DNA of 64,000 nucleotides from Tepidisphaera sp. (lineage in GTDB: Bacteria; Planctomycetota; Phycisphaerae; Phycisphaerales; UBA1924), in the NCBI GenBank assembly GCA_016124375.1, contig WGNV01000002.1, forward strand, positions 486,395 through 550,394. The letters are read 5' to 3'. Numbering within the stretch: position 1 is the stretch's first letter; each line of letters begins with the position of its first letter. Below the pieces are notes generated by a model. It searched no databases and was not told the DNA's origin. It saw nothing but the letters and a program-made list of their open reading frames with translations. A program made the position numbers and the translations under genes. Below are positions 39,170 through 49,790 of this stretch, piece after piece.

Positions 39170-42049
39170 ATGCGCGGCCCATGGCCCCACAAGCAGCGTT
39201 TCGGTCGCACGCCCTCGTGCCTGTGGGCTGCGCTGTCGTTTGCGCTGCTTCCTTTCACCCTTGCCGCCCACGCCCAAACCATCAGCGTCAACCCGCCCGT
39301 GGTTCCACCCGACGCCCCGACGGGCATCCAGCGCCCCGCCGCGGCCGGGCGCGTCGTCAAAGTCTTCGACTTCGAAGAACGCGACACAAACCCGGGCGAA
39401 GTGCCCCGCGATTGGTTCCGCGACCAGGATGACCCGCAGGGAGTCCGCCGCCCTGGGTTCCCCTCGTGGAACCAGGCCCACCTCTCCTATACCTCCGAAA
39501 AGGGAGAGGCCTACGCCGGCGTCGGCAGCGTCTACCTCCCCACCCGTGGCGGCTCCACCTCACTGCTGCTCGCCCCCGGCGCCGTACCGATCTTCCCCAG
39601 CGCCGACTACCGCGTGCACGCCAAGGTCCGCACCGTCGACCTCGACCACGCCCGGGGAGAGTTGGTCGCCCGCATGCTCGACAAGGCGGGCAAACTGATC
39701 CCCGGCAGCGAAGTCCGCTCCGCGCCCTTTACGACCGGGGGCGACTGGGGTGACGCGAGCCTCGAAGTCGTCGGCAGCTTCGATTCCGCCGCCTGGATGC
39801 AGATCGAACTGCTGCTCCTCCAGCCCAGCCAGTTGCAGGCCGGGCACACGGATCCCTCGCGCGTGGAGCTCGAAGACTACAAGGGCGGGGTCTACTTCGA
39901 CGACCTCTCCATCGAACAACTGCCCCGCGTGGAAATCTCCACGCTGTCACCCGCGAACATCGTCCTCTCGGACGAAAAGCCCACCCTCCGCATGCTCGTG
40001 CGCGACCTCGCCGGCGAAGCCCTCACCATGGAGGCTCGCGTCTTCGACGTCAATGGCCGTGAGATGGACCGCATGGAGCACCGCGTCGCCGGGGGCTCCG
40101 CCGCCATCCAGTGGTCGCCGAAGGTTTCTTCCCTGGGCTGGTACCGGGGCGTCATGAACCTCAGTGCCGGAGGGCGCGTCGTGAGCGGCGCCAGCGTGGA
40201 TTTCGTCTGGGTGCAGGGCGCCACGACCCTGGCCGCCCCCGGCGGCAGCGCAGGGCGCGCAGGCGAAGATCGCGGGCAGGACCGAGGCCGCTTCGGGCTG
40301 GTCGTCGAACACCTGCCCCCGGGCCTGCTCGAACTCATCAACCCCATCGCCAGCCGCACCGGCGCCGGGCAGATCAGCCTGCCCGCATGGGAAGATTCAC
40401 TCACCCAGCCCGCCATCTCCCAACGCGCCAAGGCCCTGGAGCCGGTGCTGAGCGGGCTCAACGACAACTGGACCGATGTCACCTTGAGCCTGCCGGGCAC
40501 CCCCGCCTCGCTCGCCGCCGCCGCCCAGGTCGATATCGACGACCCCTGGAACGCCCTGCTCAGCGACCCATCCCTCTGGACCCCCTACGGCACGGATCTC
40601 TTCGACGTGCTGGGCCAGCGCATCGGCCGCTGGCGAGTCGGCAGCGTCGGCGACAGTCGAATCTTCTGGCGCCTCACCTCATCCAGCGTTGCCAGCGTGC
40701 GAGGCTCATTGGCCAAGCTCATGCCCACCCCCACGCTCTACGTCGGAGGTCGCCTCGACCAGGCCTGGCGTGCCAGCGAAGGCGCCAAGGTCCAGGCGCT
40801 TGCCCCTTCCTCCATGACCCCCGAAGGCGTGGGCCTCGCGGTCGCCAGTTGGAGGGGAGACCACGCCCCGGCCCGCGACGCCTCCCTCGACGTCGTGTTC
40901 GAGTGCGCCGACGCCCCGCGGATGGGCGAGGCCGCCGGACCGGGAGACCTCGTCAAGCGCGCCGTCTACTTCTGGGCCAACGCGGGCGATCGCGAGCACG
41001 GTCTGGCCCCCGGCCTGTCGATGTCCCTGCTCGACCCCTGGGTGTGGGACGCCTCCCGCCGCCCTCAGGCCAACCCCAAGCCCGAACTGGCCGCGTGGCG
41101 GGCGCTCCTTGAGCGCCTCGGCGAGCGCCGCGTCGTAGGTCAATACCCCGCGGGCGAAGGAATCGTCGCGTTCATCCTCGCCCCGCTCCCCGGCGCCCCC
41201 GCCGATCGTGGCGGCGCGCTCGCCGTTTGGAACGAATCCTCCGAAGACACCTCGTTCCGCGCCTACTTGGGCGAAGGACCGCTGCGGGTCGTCGATGTCT
41301 TTGGCAACTCCAAGCCCCTGCCCCAGCACGTGGACGACCGTCGCCGCCCGGGGGCCGACGTGCCAGTCGGCAATGACCCCGTGTTCATCGAAGGCATCGA
41401 TATTGACCTGGTTCGATGCCTCGCCTCGATCATGATCGACCCCCCCACGCTCGAATCCGGGGGCGATCAGCAGGACCTTGCCCTCGTCGTCAACAACCCC
41501 TGGCCCGTCACCCTCAGCGGGCGTTTCGCCATCCTCGAACCCGGCGGCTTCGACACCGGGCACAAGGACCGCTCCTGGCGCATCTCCCCCCGGGGCGGGT
41601 CCTTCACCGTGCAGCCCGGCAAGACCGAGCGGATCCCCGTCAGCGTCGCCTTCAGCGCCAGCGAGGAAGCCGGCGAAAAGCCCTTCGTGCTCGACATGCA
41701 ACTGGCCGCGGAACGCACCTACGCCTCCATCGAGATCACCCGCCCGGTGGAACTCGGCCTCAAGGGCCTGAAGGTCAGTGTCTCGGCGGTGCAGGCCGAC
41801 GCCACGGGCGAAACCCACGTCGACATCCGCGTCGCCAACACGGGCTCCGAAACCCGCTCGCTGGACCTGACCGTCTTCGCCCCGGACCTGCCCCGCAACA
41901 AGGGCGTCATGCCCGATCTCGGCCCCGGCCGCCAAACCACCAAACGCTTCGTCTTCAAAAGCGCCGACCTTCGCGGCAAGCGCGTGCTCGTCAGCGTCGA
42001 AGACCCCGACGCCAGCCTGCGCGTCACCCGAAGCACCGTCGTGCGATAG
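39170..42049 (+). CDS. Large secreted protein of unknown function
   Basis: The 959-residue protein starts MRGPWPHKQRFGRTPSCLWAALSF and has a signal peptide ending TLAAHAQ. The first third (VKVFDFEERDTNPGEVPRDWFRDQ...FPSADYRVHAKVRT...GGVYFDDLSIEQLPR) resembles beta-sandwich carbohydrate-binding modules. The middle has family-less glycosidase-like text (WRALLERLGERRVVGQYPAGEG, PLRVVDVFGNSKPLPQ). The last 250 residues are Ig-like beta repeats ending in AEPTxxS-type strands. No catalytic pair could be assigned. It may act on or decorate an extracellular polysaccharide; this is a guess. Confidence 0.75.
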   Translation: MRGPWPHKQRFGRTPSCLWAALSFALLPFTLAAHAQTISVNPPVVPPDAPTGIQRPAAAGRVVKVFDFEERDTNPGEVPRDWFRDQDDPQGVRRPGFPSWNQAHLSYTSEKGEAYAGVGSVYLPTRGGSTSLLLAPGAVPIFPSADYRVHAKVRTVDLDHARGELVARMLDKAGKLIPGSEVRSAPFTTGGDWGDASLEVVGSFDSAAWMQIELLLLQPSQLQAGHTDPSRVELEDYKGGVYFDDLSIEQLPRVEISTLSPANIVLSDEKPTLRMLVRDLAGEALTMEARVFDVNGREMDRMEHRVAGGSAAIQWSPKVSSLGWYRGVMNLSAGGRVVSGASVDFVWVQGATTLAAPGGSAGRAGEDRGQDRGRFGLVVEHLPPGLLELINPIASRTGAGQISLPAWEDSLTQPAISQRAKALEPVLSGLNDNWTDVTLSLPGTPASLAAAAQVDIDDPWNALLSDPSLWTPYGTDLFDVLGQRIGRWRVGSVGDSRIFWRLTSSSVASVRGSLAKLMPTPTLYVGGRLDQAWRASEGAKVQALAPSSMTPEGVGLAVASWRGDHAPARDASLDVVFECADAPRMGEAAGPGDLVKRAVYFWANAGDREHGLAPGLSMSLLDPWVWDASRRPQANPKPELAAWRALLERLGERRVVGQYPAGEGIVAFILAPLPGAPADRGGALAVWNESSEDTSFRAYLGEGPLRVVDVFGNSKPLPQHVDDRRRPGADVPVGNDPVFIEGIDIDLVRCLASIMIDPPTLESGGDQQDLALVVNNPWPVTLSGRFAILEPGGFDTGHKDRSWRISPRGGSFTVQPGKTERIPVSVAFSASEEAGEKPFVLDMQLAAERTYASIEITRPVELGLKGLKVSVSAVQADATGETHVDIRVANTGSETRSLDLTVFAPDLPRNKGVMPDLGPGRQTTKRFVFKSADLRGKRVLVSVEDPDASLRVTRSTVVR

Positions 42050-42079
42050 CCGCCGTGCCCTGTGCCCAACTCTCGCCGC

Positions 42080-42904
42080 TCAAAACCGCTTGTGCACCGC
42101 CCGGCCCTCCGGCTCCTTCAGGCCCATCACCTGCCGCGCCATCGCCAGGTCCGCCGCGCGCGTGATCTTGATGTTCCTCGCCTCGCCTTCGACGATCACC
42201 ACCCGCGCCGCCTTGTCCCCGCTCGCCCCCAGCCGCTCGATCAGGCTCGCATCATCCGTGCTCGATAAGTCCGCCTGCGAATACGCCCGCCTCAGCAGCT
42301 CCACCTCAAACACCTGGGGCGTCTGCACCAGCACCAGCCCCTCGCGGGGCACCGTCGCCTCCACCACCCGCACCGTCCGCCCCTTCGGGGCCGCGCCGAG
42401 GATCGCCGCGGCCGGGTCGTTATCCACCTCCGCCTCGCCCGTGTCCCGCACCCGCTTGATCGTGTCCGGCACGTCGATCGCCGGGATCACCGCCGGGTGG
42501 CGAGTCGCCGCGTCGAAGACCCGGTCCAGCAACTCCAAACTCGCGCAGGGCCGGGCGGCATCATGCACCGCCACGTGCGTGCACTCCGGCGGCACCAGCG
42601 CCAACGCATTCCGCACCGTCTCCCACCGGTGCGTCGCCCCCCCGCGGCAGATGCTCGCCCCGAGCAACGCCAGCCGATCCGCGTGCCGATCTTTGAACTC
42701 GGCAAACGCGTCGTCGTCCGCCGGCCCGGCCACGATGATCGCCCCGATCGACCCCTCCCGGGGCTCGAACTTGGTAAATAACTCCACGGTGCGCTGCAGC
42801 ACGGGCTTCCCGCCCAGGTCTTCGTCCAGCTTGTGACGCAGCCCCCCGGAGGCGGCATACCTGGAAGAAGCCCCGGCGGCCGGCAAGATCACGGCAAACT
42901 TCAT
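42080..42904 (-). CDS. ispD: 2-C-methyl-D-erythritol 4-phosphate cytidylyltransferase
   Basis: IspD makes CDP-methylerythritol in the MEP isoprenoid pathway. The 274-residue protein (longer than the usual 230) has ILPAAGASSRY, then an extended loop with KLDEDLGGKPVLQRTVELF, GATHRWETVRNAL, THVAVHDAARPCAS and QTPQVFEVELLRRAY. The C-terminal GEARNIKITRAADLAMA matches homologues. An ispF partner is not visible. Divergent from rpsU across 264 bp. Confidence 0.93.
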   Translation of the reverse strand: MKFAVILPAAGASSRYAASGGLRHKLDEDLGGKPVLQRTVELFTKFEPREGSIGAIIVAGPADDDAFAEFKDRHADRLALLGASICRGGATHRWETVRNALALVPPECTHVAVHDAARPCASLELLDRVFDAATRHPAVIPAIDVPDTIKRVRDTGEAEVDNDPAAAILGAAPKGRTVRVVEATVPREGLVLVQTPQVFEVELLRRAYSQADLSSTDDASLIERLGASGDKAARVVIVEGEARNIKITRAADLAMARQVMGLKEPEGRAVHKRF

Positions 42905-43001
42905 GCCCCAAGCCTACCCGACCAGCCGCCTTCCCGGCGCCCGCATCGACCGGGTTTGCGCGCCAAAATCCGGTGATTGGCCGTCGTTTGCCCTTTGGGG
43001 C

Positions 43002-43030
43002 TTGATCGGCCCCTGTTTGCCTGCTTTACT
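43002..43030 (+). promoter_or_regulatory. Candidate sigma-70-type promoter for rpsU
   Basis: TTGATC (-35), a 17-base spacer and TTTACT (-10) match the consensus at 4 of 6 positions each. The site lies about 140 bases before the rpsU ATG. Confidence 0.35.
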
Positions 43031-43168
43031 TTGGGCCACACCGGGCACGGTCGCCCGGCGGGTGTGGGCAAGAAACAGACGGGGCGGGGTTCGGGTCGAA
43101 CGTCGCGGCCGGGGCATGTGGCCCTGGTCTCCTTCGATTGTCCGACGCGTTCCGAGCGTGAGGTGAGC

Positions 43169-43393
43169 ATGTCGATCCGAGTGAAGGCTCGTAGCGGGGA
43201 GAGCGTGGAAGGCCTGATGCGCCGCTTCAAGAAGCTGTGCGAGAAGGAGGGCCTCACCAAGGACATCAAGCGCAAGGAGTTCTACGAGAAGCCCTCCGAG
43301 CGTGCCCGCCGCGATGCCCGCAAGAGCCAGGTCCGCCGCGTCAAGCCCGAGATGGGCATGATGCCCCCGCGCCGCGAAAAGGTCGAACGCTAA
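43169..43393 (+). CDS. rpsU: 30S ribosomal protein S21
   Basis: The 74-residue basic protein reads SIRVKARSGESVEGLMRRFKKLCEKEG followed by KEFYEKPSERARRDARKSQVRR, the S21 consensus. S21 binds near the 16S 3' end and helps start-site selection. The start ATG at 43169 has AGGTGA close upstream; a longer frame is not needed. S21 is relevant to the perfect anti-Shine-Dalgarno complement found 3.1 kb away (46525-46538), although no direct link is shown. Confidence 0.95.
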   Translation: MSIRVKARSGESVEGLMRRFKKLCEKEGLTKDIKRKEFYEKPSERARRDARKSQVRRVKPEMGMMPPRREKVER

Positions 43394-43430
43394 GTTTCTC
43401 CCCCGGTTGGGGCGCGAAACGTGCGCGGCG

Positions 43431-43459
43431 TTGACAAACGCCCGCCGCTGACGCACACT
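43431..43459 (+). promoter_or_regulatory. Candidate promoter for hppA
   Basis: A perfect TTGACA (-35) with a 17-base spacer is followed by CACACT, a weak -10 (3 of 6). It lies about 170 bases before the hppA ATG, leaving a long leader. Confidence 0.35.
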
Positions 43460-43629
43460 GTGCCTCCACGACTGGGCAAAAGCCTCTCGCGTGCGGGGCT
43501 GAAAACGTTTTCTCTCGAATCCGGCTTGCGATTGGCATTCTCGTTTTCGCCGCGAGCCGGAACCCACGGACAACCTCGCCGCCCCGCCGAAAGCGTCGGG
43601 CGGCCTGTATTTACCGGAGGCCAACACCC

Positions 43630-46197
<2,568 letters not shown>

Positions 46198-46221
46198 ATC
46201 TGAAGCCTTTGCAAGTTCCGA

Positions 46222-46249
46222 GCCCGGCGAGCAATCGCCGGGCTTTTTT
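46222..46249 (+). terminator. Intrinsic terminator after hppA
   Basis: A 9-bp perfect stem (GCCCGGCGA / TCGCCGGGC) with loop GCAA is followed by TTTTTT, 25 bases after the hppA stop. Confidence 0.9.
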
Positions 46250-46346
46250 CATGCTCGGCATTCGGCATTCGTGATTCGGCATTCGTTGTTTGGCTTCCGA
46301 TGTCTTCCCTAGTGCCTAGTGCCTGATCCCTCATGCCTCTGTCTTC

Positions 46347-46382
46347 TTCCGCACCAGTCCCCAGTCCCAGATCCCCAGTGCC
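46347..46382 (-). repeat. Dispersed GGCACTGGGG-type intergenic repeat, copy 3
   Basis: Read on the minus strand it gives GGCACTGGGGATC, then TGGGACTGGGGACTGG and TGCGGAA, near-identical to the plus-strand copy at 31495-31530. It lies just downstream of the minus-strand terminator. Confidence 0.65.
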
Positions 46383-46388
46383 TTCCCG

Positions 46389-46422
46389 CAAAACAACAAC
46401 CGCCGCCCCTGAGGGACGGCGG
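46389..46422 (-). terminator. Intrinsic terminator on the minus strand
   Basis: Read on the minus strand, CCGCCG-T-CCC-TCA-GGG-G-CGGCGG forms a strong hairpin with one mismatch, followed by TTGTTGTTTT. It ends a minus-strand transcript that has no recognised protein gene within the preceding 500 bases, so a short RNA or mini-gene is implied. Confidence 0.75.
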
Positions 46423-46485
46423 CCGTAGGAGTCATTTCTCCTGTTCGTGGGCTGGGCCAAAGGCCAGCTCCGTCGAGCGGCCGTT

Positions 46486-46524
46486 TTAGCGGCTCAGCCC
46501 CTTCGTACAGCTAACTTGCGTCAC
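46486..46524 (-). CDS. Possible 12-codon mini-ORF behind a perfect Shine-Dalgarno
   Basis: GTG at 46522-46524 starts a 12-residue frame (MTQVSCTKGLSR) ending in TAA. If the TAA were read through, the same frame continues for 17 more codons (NGRSTELAFGPAHEQEK) to a TGA at 46432, only 10 bases before the terminator hairpin. The GTG overlaps the TGA of a 60-codon upstream frame (GTGA). No homologue is recognised; coding status is open. Confidence 0.35.
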   Translation of the reverse strand: MTQVSCTKGLSR

Positions 46525-46538
46525 TGGATCACCTCCTT
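46525..46538 (-). promoter_or_regulatory. Perfect 14-base complement of the 16S rRNA 3' end
   Basis: The minus strand reads AAGGAGGTGATCCA, complementary over its full length to the conserved 16S tail TGGATCACCTCCTT. Normal Shine-Dalgarno sites in this window match 4 to 7 bases. It sits immediately before the mini-ORF GTG, so the usual 5-9 base gap is present only if pairing is confined to AAGGAGG. Confidence 0.7.
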
Positions 46539-46934
46539 CGTGTAAGAGCCTCCCCGGTCGCCTGCGGTTGTATCTCCGCATCGCCGGGCTCCACACCCGC
46601 GAGCCGTCGCTCGCAGCACATCGCCCGCAGGGGCGCCCCCGCGGTCGTCGCGGGCCGCTCGCCGGGCCTGGTTCCCCAGGGTCGCCGGAGCAATCACCCG
46701 CACCAGCAGTATCGCATCTCTTTACGCGATCTCAACAGCGAAAGTTCCCCTGTCGGTTGTGATCGGCTTCAGAACTCCCGAGGTCCGGAAATCAGGGCGT
46801 CAGGGCAATGCTGGCAGCGGTGTTCTCCAAGAAGTCGGGGTGCTCGGGTACTCAGGCAGCTTGCCGCGTCGGTCGCGGGTGTCACCCCCGGGTTCGCCCG
46901 GCCGGAAACGCAAGCCGCGGCTCGGGCTCGACGC

Positions 46935-48260
46935 TCATGCGGGAGCGTGGCTGCTCAAGGCCAGCATCCGCGCCAGTCTCTTGTCCCACGTGTGGTCCCG
47001 CATCGCCCGCTCCCGCATCGCCCACGCCATGTCGCCCCGGCGAAGACACGCCGCCCCCACCGCTTCCAGCAACTCCGGCCCGCGCGTAAACGTCAGCACC
47101 TCGTTTGGCGATGCGAACAGATCTTCCAGACCGCGCGTCGCGTGATGCACACACGCACTGCCGCTGGCCGCGATCTGGAAGGGCTTGTGCGTGCACCCCT
47201 CCTCGTCGTGGGCCGCGTTCGTGTTTATCACGCAGCGCCCGAGCCCATACACCTTCGCCTGCTGGTCGTACGCCACCCAACCCCGCGCGAACTCGGGCTG
47301 ATCGGGCGTGAGCATTCGGGCGTCGCAGCCGCACAGCAGCAGGGTGCGCCGCCGTGCCAGCCACGCGAGCCAGAAGTTTCGACGCCAGTCCCCCTGCATG
47401 CGGATCGCCGCCCCGACCGCGTACCACCGCCGCGCGTCCTGCGTCAGCCATGCCGGCGCCTGCATGCCCTCCTCGCGGGTAATCCGCCACACGGCATCCA
47501 GGGGCCTCGATTGCTTGGCCTCCATCACCCGCCCCGCCCACGCCATGACGCCATCTCGCTCCGCATCCGGGCACTGCTGCGCATCCAGCGCCGTGCGCAG
47601 CGCGACGGTCGCCCGCTCCGCGCACCCGGCATCGATCTCCGCCGGGTCCGGATCGTCCGCGTCGATGAACTTCATCGCCGCGGCTGCGGGCTTCCACGCG
47701 GCTCCGATGATCGCCACCACATCGTGCGTCGGCGACACCTCCGCCGCCGGCGTCAACAACTCGTAGTCCTCCGCCATCGCCAGCCCGTGCACTCGGGGCC
47801 ACCCCAGCATCGCACAGCACTCCGCCGCCGCGATCTCCGATTTCACAAAGTGCACATGCCGCGGGTTGGCCAGCAGCCTCGCCATCTCGGGCCGCATCGA
47901 TTGTCCATCCAAAAACCAGTTCGGGTGATCAGTCCACAGCATCAGGTGCGTAAGCCCCAGCGACGCGAACAGGGGCTCCACGCCGTGACCGAACACCTGC
48001 CCCAACTCCGCGCCGTTCGACCCATACCCCAGCACGTGCGTGATTCGCTCGCGTGCCACCAGCCCCCGCAACTGCCGCCCCACTTCCAGCGTCGCGTCAA
48101 TCTTCTGTGAAGCCTTGTTCACGTGCTCCCAAATCGGCGCCAACTCCAGCGGCACCACATGCAGGCCCAGGCGCTGGGCCGCCCGCACCAGCCCAACCAA
48201 GTAAAACCGGCTCTGGCGCCCGGGATTCATTAGAACCAGAAGTCGCGTGGGCTCGGACAT
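46935..48260 (-). CDS. CgeB-like glycosyltransferase-family protein
   Basis: The 441-residue protein has an N-terminal Rossmann-like half (LLVLMNPGRQSRFYLVGLVRAAQRLG, THVLGYGSNG, MLWTDHPNWFLDG) and a C-terminal glycosyltransferase half with GRCVINTNAAHDEEGCTHKPFQIAASGSACVHHATRGLEDLFA. This is the pattern of CgeB/Glyco_trans_1_2 proteins, in which the donor site lies around the final HxxxR...E. It would be a GT-B enzyme of unknown substrate. The ATG at 48258-48260 is preferred over an upstream in-frame ATG because the family begins here. Confidence 0.78.
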   Translation of the reverse strand: MSEPTRLLVLMNPGRQSRFYLVGLVRAAQRLGLHVVPLELAPIWEHVNKASQKIDATLEVGRQLRGLVARERITHVLGYGSNGAELGQVFGHGVEPLFASLGLTHLMLWTDHPNWFLDGQSMRPEMARLLANPRHVHFVKSEIAAAECCAMLGWPRVHGLAMAEDYELLTPAAEVSPTHDVVAIIGAAWKPAAAAMKFIDADDPDPAEIDAGCAERATVALRTALDAQQCPDAERDGVMAWAGRVMEAKQSRPLDAVWRITREEGMQAPAWLTQDARRWYAVGAAIRMQGDWRRNFWLAWLARRRTLLLCGCDARMLTPDQPEFARGWVAYDQQAKVYGLGRCVINTNAAHDEEGCTHKPFQIAASGSACVHHATRGLEDLFASPNEVLTFTRGPELLEAVGAACLRRGDMAWAMRERAMRDHTWDKRLARMLALSSHAPA

Positions 48261-48326
48261 ACGTGTGCACAGCCTAGCGAGCGCGCCGAGGGACGCCGAG
48301 CTCCTCGCCGCCAAAGGCCTCGCCCC

Positions 48327-48355
48327 TTGACGAGCGACGACCCAATGTCTAGCCT
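48327..48355 (+). promoter_or_regulatory. Promoter for the SAM-riboswitch methionine/aspartate operon
   Basis: TTGACG (-35, 5 of 6), a 17-base spacer and TAGCCT (-10, 3 of 6) predict a transcription start near 48361, which is where the riboswitch begins. The agreement of the two supports both. Confidence 0.5.
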
Positions 48356-48360
48356 CTTCT

Positions 48361-48475
48361 CCGTTGCATCAAGAGTCCCGGGACGCACTTCGCGATTCCG
48401 GGCGGCAACCGAGCCGCGTGCCAATCACGCGAGCCACGGTGCCGAGTCCAACCCCGGCGTGGGGGACGATGCGGA
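48361..48475 (+). promoter_or_regulatory. SAM riboswitch (S-box family, variant)
   Basis: The leader shows the S-box landmarks in order: GCATC-AAGAG (P1 and the start of P2), CCCGG...CCGGG (P2), GGCAACC (48404-48410), a nested hairpin GCGTG-CCAAT-CACGC, GGTGCC-GAGTCC (48438-48449) resembling GGUGCYAAnUCC, and GATGC (48468-48472), which closes P1. It senses S-adenosylmethionine and controls the sulfhydrylase/kinase/asd operon. Further hairpins at about 48482-48530 have no U-tract, so control is more likely of translation. SAM-I versus SAM-IV cannot be settled by eye. Confidence 0.75.
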
Positions 48476-48581
48476 CGACCGGCTCACCTGTGAGCACGTC
48501 GTCAAAAACCAGCGGCGATCGTTCGCCGCGACCCCACGCCACAGTTGGTCACCCTCGGTGCGACGCCGGAGTGCTCGCATC

Positions 48582-49790
48582 ATGTCGTCGCCCGTTTCCC
48601 TCGACTCACTCTCCCCCGACATCCTCTGCCCTGGCCTCGGCCGCCCCAGCATCGATGGCCACCCCGCCGTCACGCCCCTCGTCCAATCCACCACCTTCTC
48701 GCGCGAAGGCATCGGCAGCACCTGCGAACACCAGTACAGCCGCGTGTCGAACCCCACCGTCGCGGAACTCGAACGCGTGCTGGGCGAACTCGAAGCCTCG
48801 CCCCCCGCCGTCACGTTCAGCACGGGCCTGGCCGCCGAGACGGCGCTGTTCCTCTCGCTGGTCCGCGCGGGCGATCACGTCGTCTGCGGCCAGTCCGTCT
48901 ATGGCGGCACCACCCGCCTGCTCCGCCAAATCCTTGAACCCCTGGGCGTCTCCTCGACCTTCGTCGACGCCACCTGCCCCGACGCGGTCGCCCGCGCCAT
49001 CCGCCCCAATACCCGCCTGGTCTTCGCTGAAACCCCCGCCAATCCGTCGCTCGAGATCTGCGACATCCAAGCCCTCGCGAATGTCGCCCACGTCGCGGGC
49101 GCCAAGCTCGTCGTCGACAACACCTTCCTCACGCCGATCCTGCAGCGCCCGCTTGACCTCGGCGCCGACATCGTTGTGTATTCGACGACCAAGTTCATCG
49201 AGGGCCACTCGGTCGCACTCGGGGGCTCGGTCACCTCGCGCGACGCCGCGTTCCTCGAGCGCCTGCGTTTCATCCGCAAGTGCACCGGCGCGATCCAGAC
49301 TCCCTTCGGCGCCTGGCTCACGCTGCAGGGGATCCGCACGCTGCCGCTGCGCATCCGCCATCAGTCCGCCACCGCGGGCGTCATCGCCGATTGGCTTTCG
49401 CGCCAGCCCGGCATCACCCGCGTCAACTACCCAAGCCTCGCCCAGGGCGAAGCCCGCCGCCTGGCCCACGCACAGCACATCGGGGGCCACGGCGCCGTCG
49501 TCTCCTTCGACGCCGGCTCACTCGATGCCGCCCGCACAATCGCTACCAGCGTCACACTCTGCCGCCTGGCCGAGCATGTGGGGTCGGTCGAAACCCTGCT
49601 GACCCACCCCGCCACCATGACCCACGCCGACGTGCCCCGCGAGCAGCGTGTGCAGGCGGGCATCACCGATGGCCTCTTGCGTCTGAGCGTCGGGCTTGAG
49701 CCGGCGCAGGCGATCACCGATGACTTGGCGTGCGCGCTGGCCAAGGCCGCGTGTTGTTCATCCCCCGCGGAGGTCGCAGCGTGTCTCTGA
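48582..49790 (+). CDS. Cys/Met metabolism PLP-dependent enzyme (O-acylhomoserine sulfhydrylase/cystathionine gamma-synthase)
   Basis: The 402-residue protein has the Cys/Met-metabolism fold: YSRVSNPTVAELERVLGELE, FSTGLAAETALFLSL, VVDNTFLTPILQRPLDLGADIVVYSTTKFIEGHS (PLP Lys K204) and TLLTHPATMTH near the end. It would make homocysteine or cystathionine from activated homoserine. MetZ, MetB or a gamma-lyase cannot be told apart by eye. The ATG at 48582 is chosen because an earlier in-frame start would lie in the riboswitch. It is the first gene of a three-gene operon. Confidence 0.9.
   Translation: MSSPVSLDSLSPDILCPGLGRPSIDGHPAVTPLVQSTTFSREGIGSTCEHQYSRVSNPTVAELERVLGELEASPPAVTFSTGLAAETALFLSLVRAGDHVVCGQSVYGGTTRLLRQILEPLGVSSTFVDATCPDAVARAIRPNTRLVFAETPANPSLEICDIQALANVAHVAGAKLVVDNTFLTPILQRPLDLGADIVVYSTTKFIEGHSVALGGSVTSRDAAFLERLRFIRKCTGAIQTPFGAWLTLQGIRTLPLRIRHQSATAGVIADWLSRQPGITRVNYPSLAQGEARRLAHAQHIGGHGAVVSFDAGSLDAARTIATSVTLCRLAEHVGSVETLLTHPATMTHADVPREQRVQAGITDGLLRLSVGLEPAQAITDDLACALAKAACCSSPAEVAACL

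Larger units (their letters stand above)
46250..46934. other. 685-bp gene-poor region with structured RNA features
   Basis: From left to right it holds ATTCGGC tandem motifs (46257-46290), a dispersed repeat (46347-46382), a minus-strand terminator (46389-46422), a short minus-strand frame preceded by a perfect Shine-Dalgarno (46486-46538) and about 390 bases of GC-rich sequence upstream in which no gene is convincing. A minus-strand short transcript or sRNA seems likely. Confidence 0.5.

Noticed and set aside
46525..46538. Fragment of a 16S rRNA gene (TGGATCACCTCCTT on the plus strand)
   Set aside because: The identity stops at 14 bases; no 16S helices or upstream conserved blocks (e.g. GTAACC...GAACCTGCGG) are present, so it is treated as a Shine-Dalgarno/complement instead.
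46781..46790. AGGTCCGGAA, as in bacterial SRP RNA (ffs)
   Set aside because: The essential GGAAGCAGC continuation and pairing stem are missing, so no SRP RNA is called.
48327..48581. N-terminal extension of the PLP enzyme into the leader
   Set aside because: It would overlap the riboswitch and add about 85 residues not found in the family.
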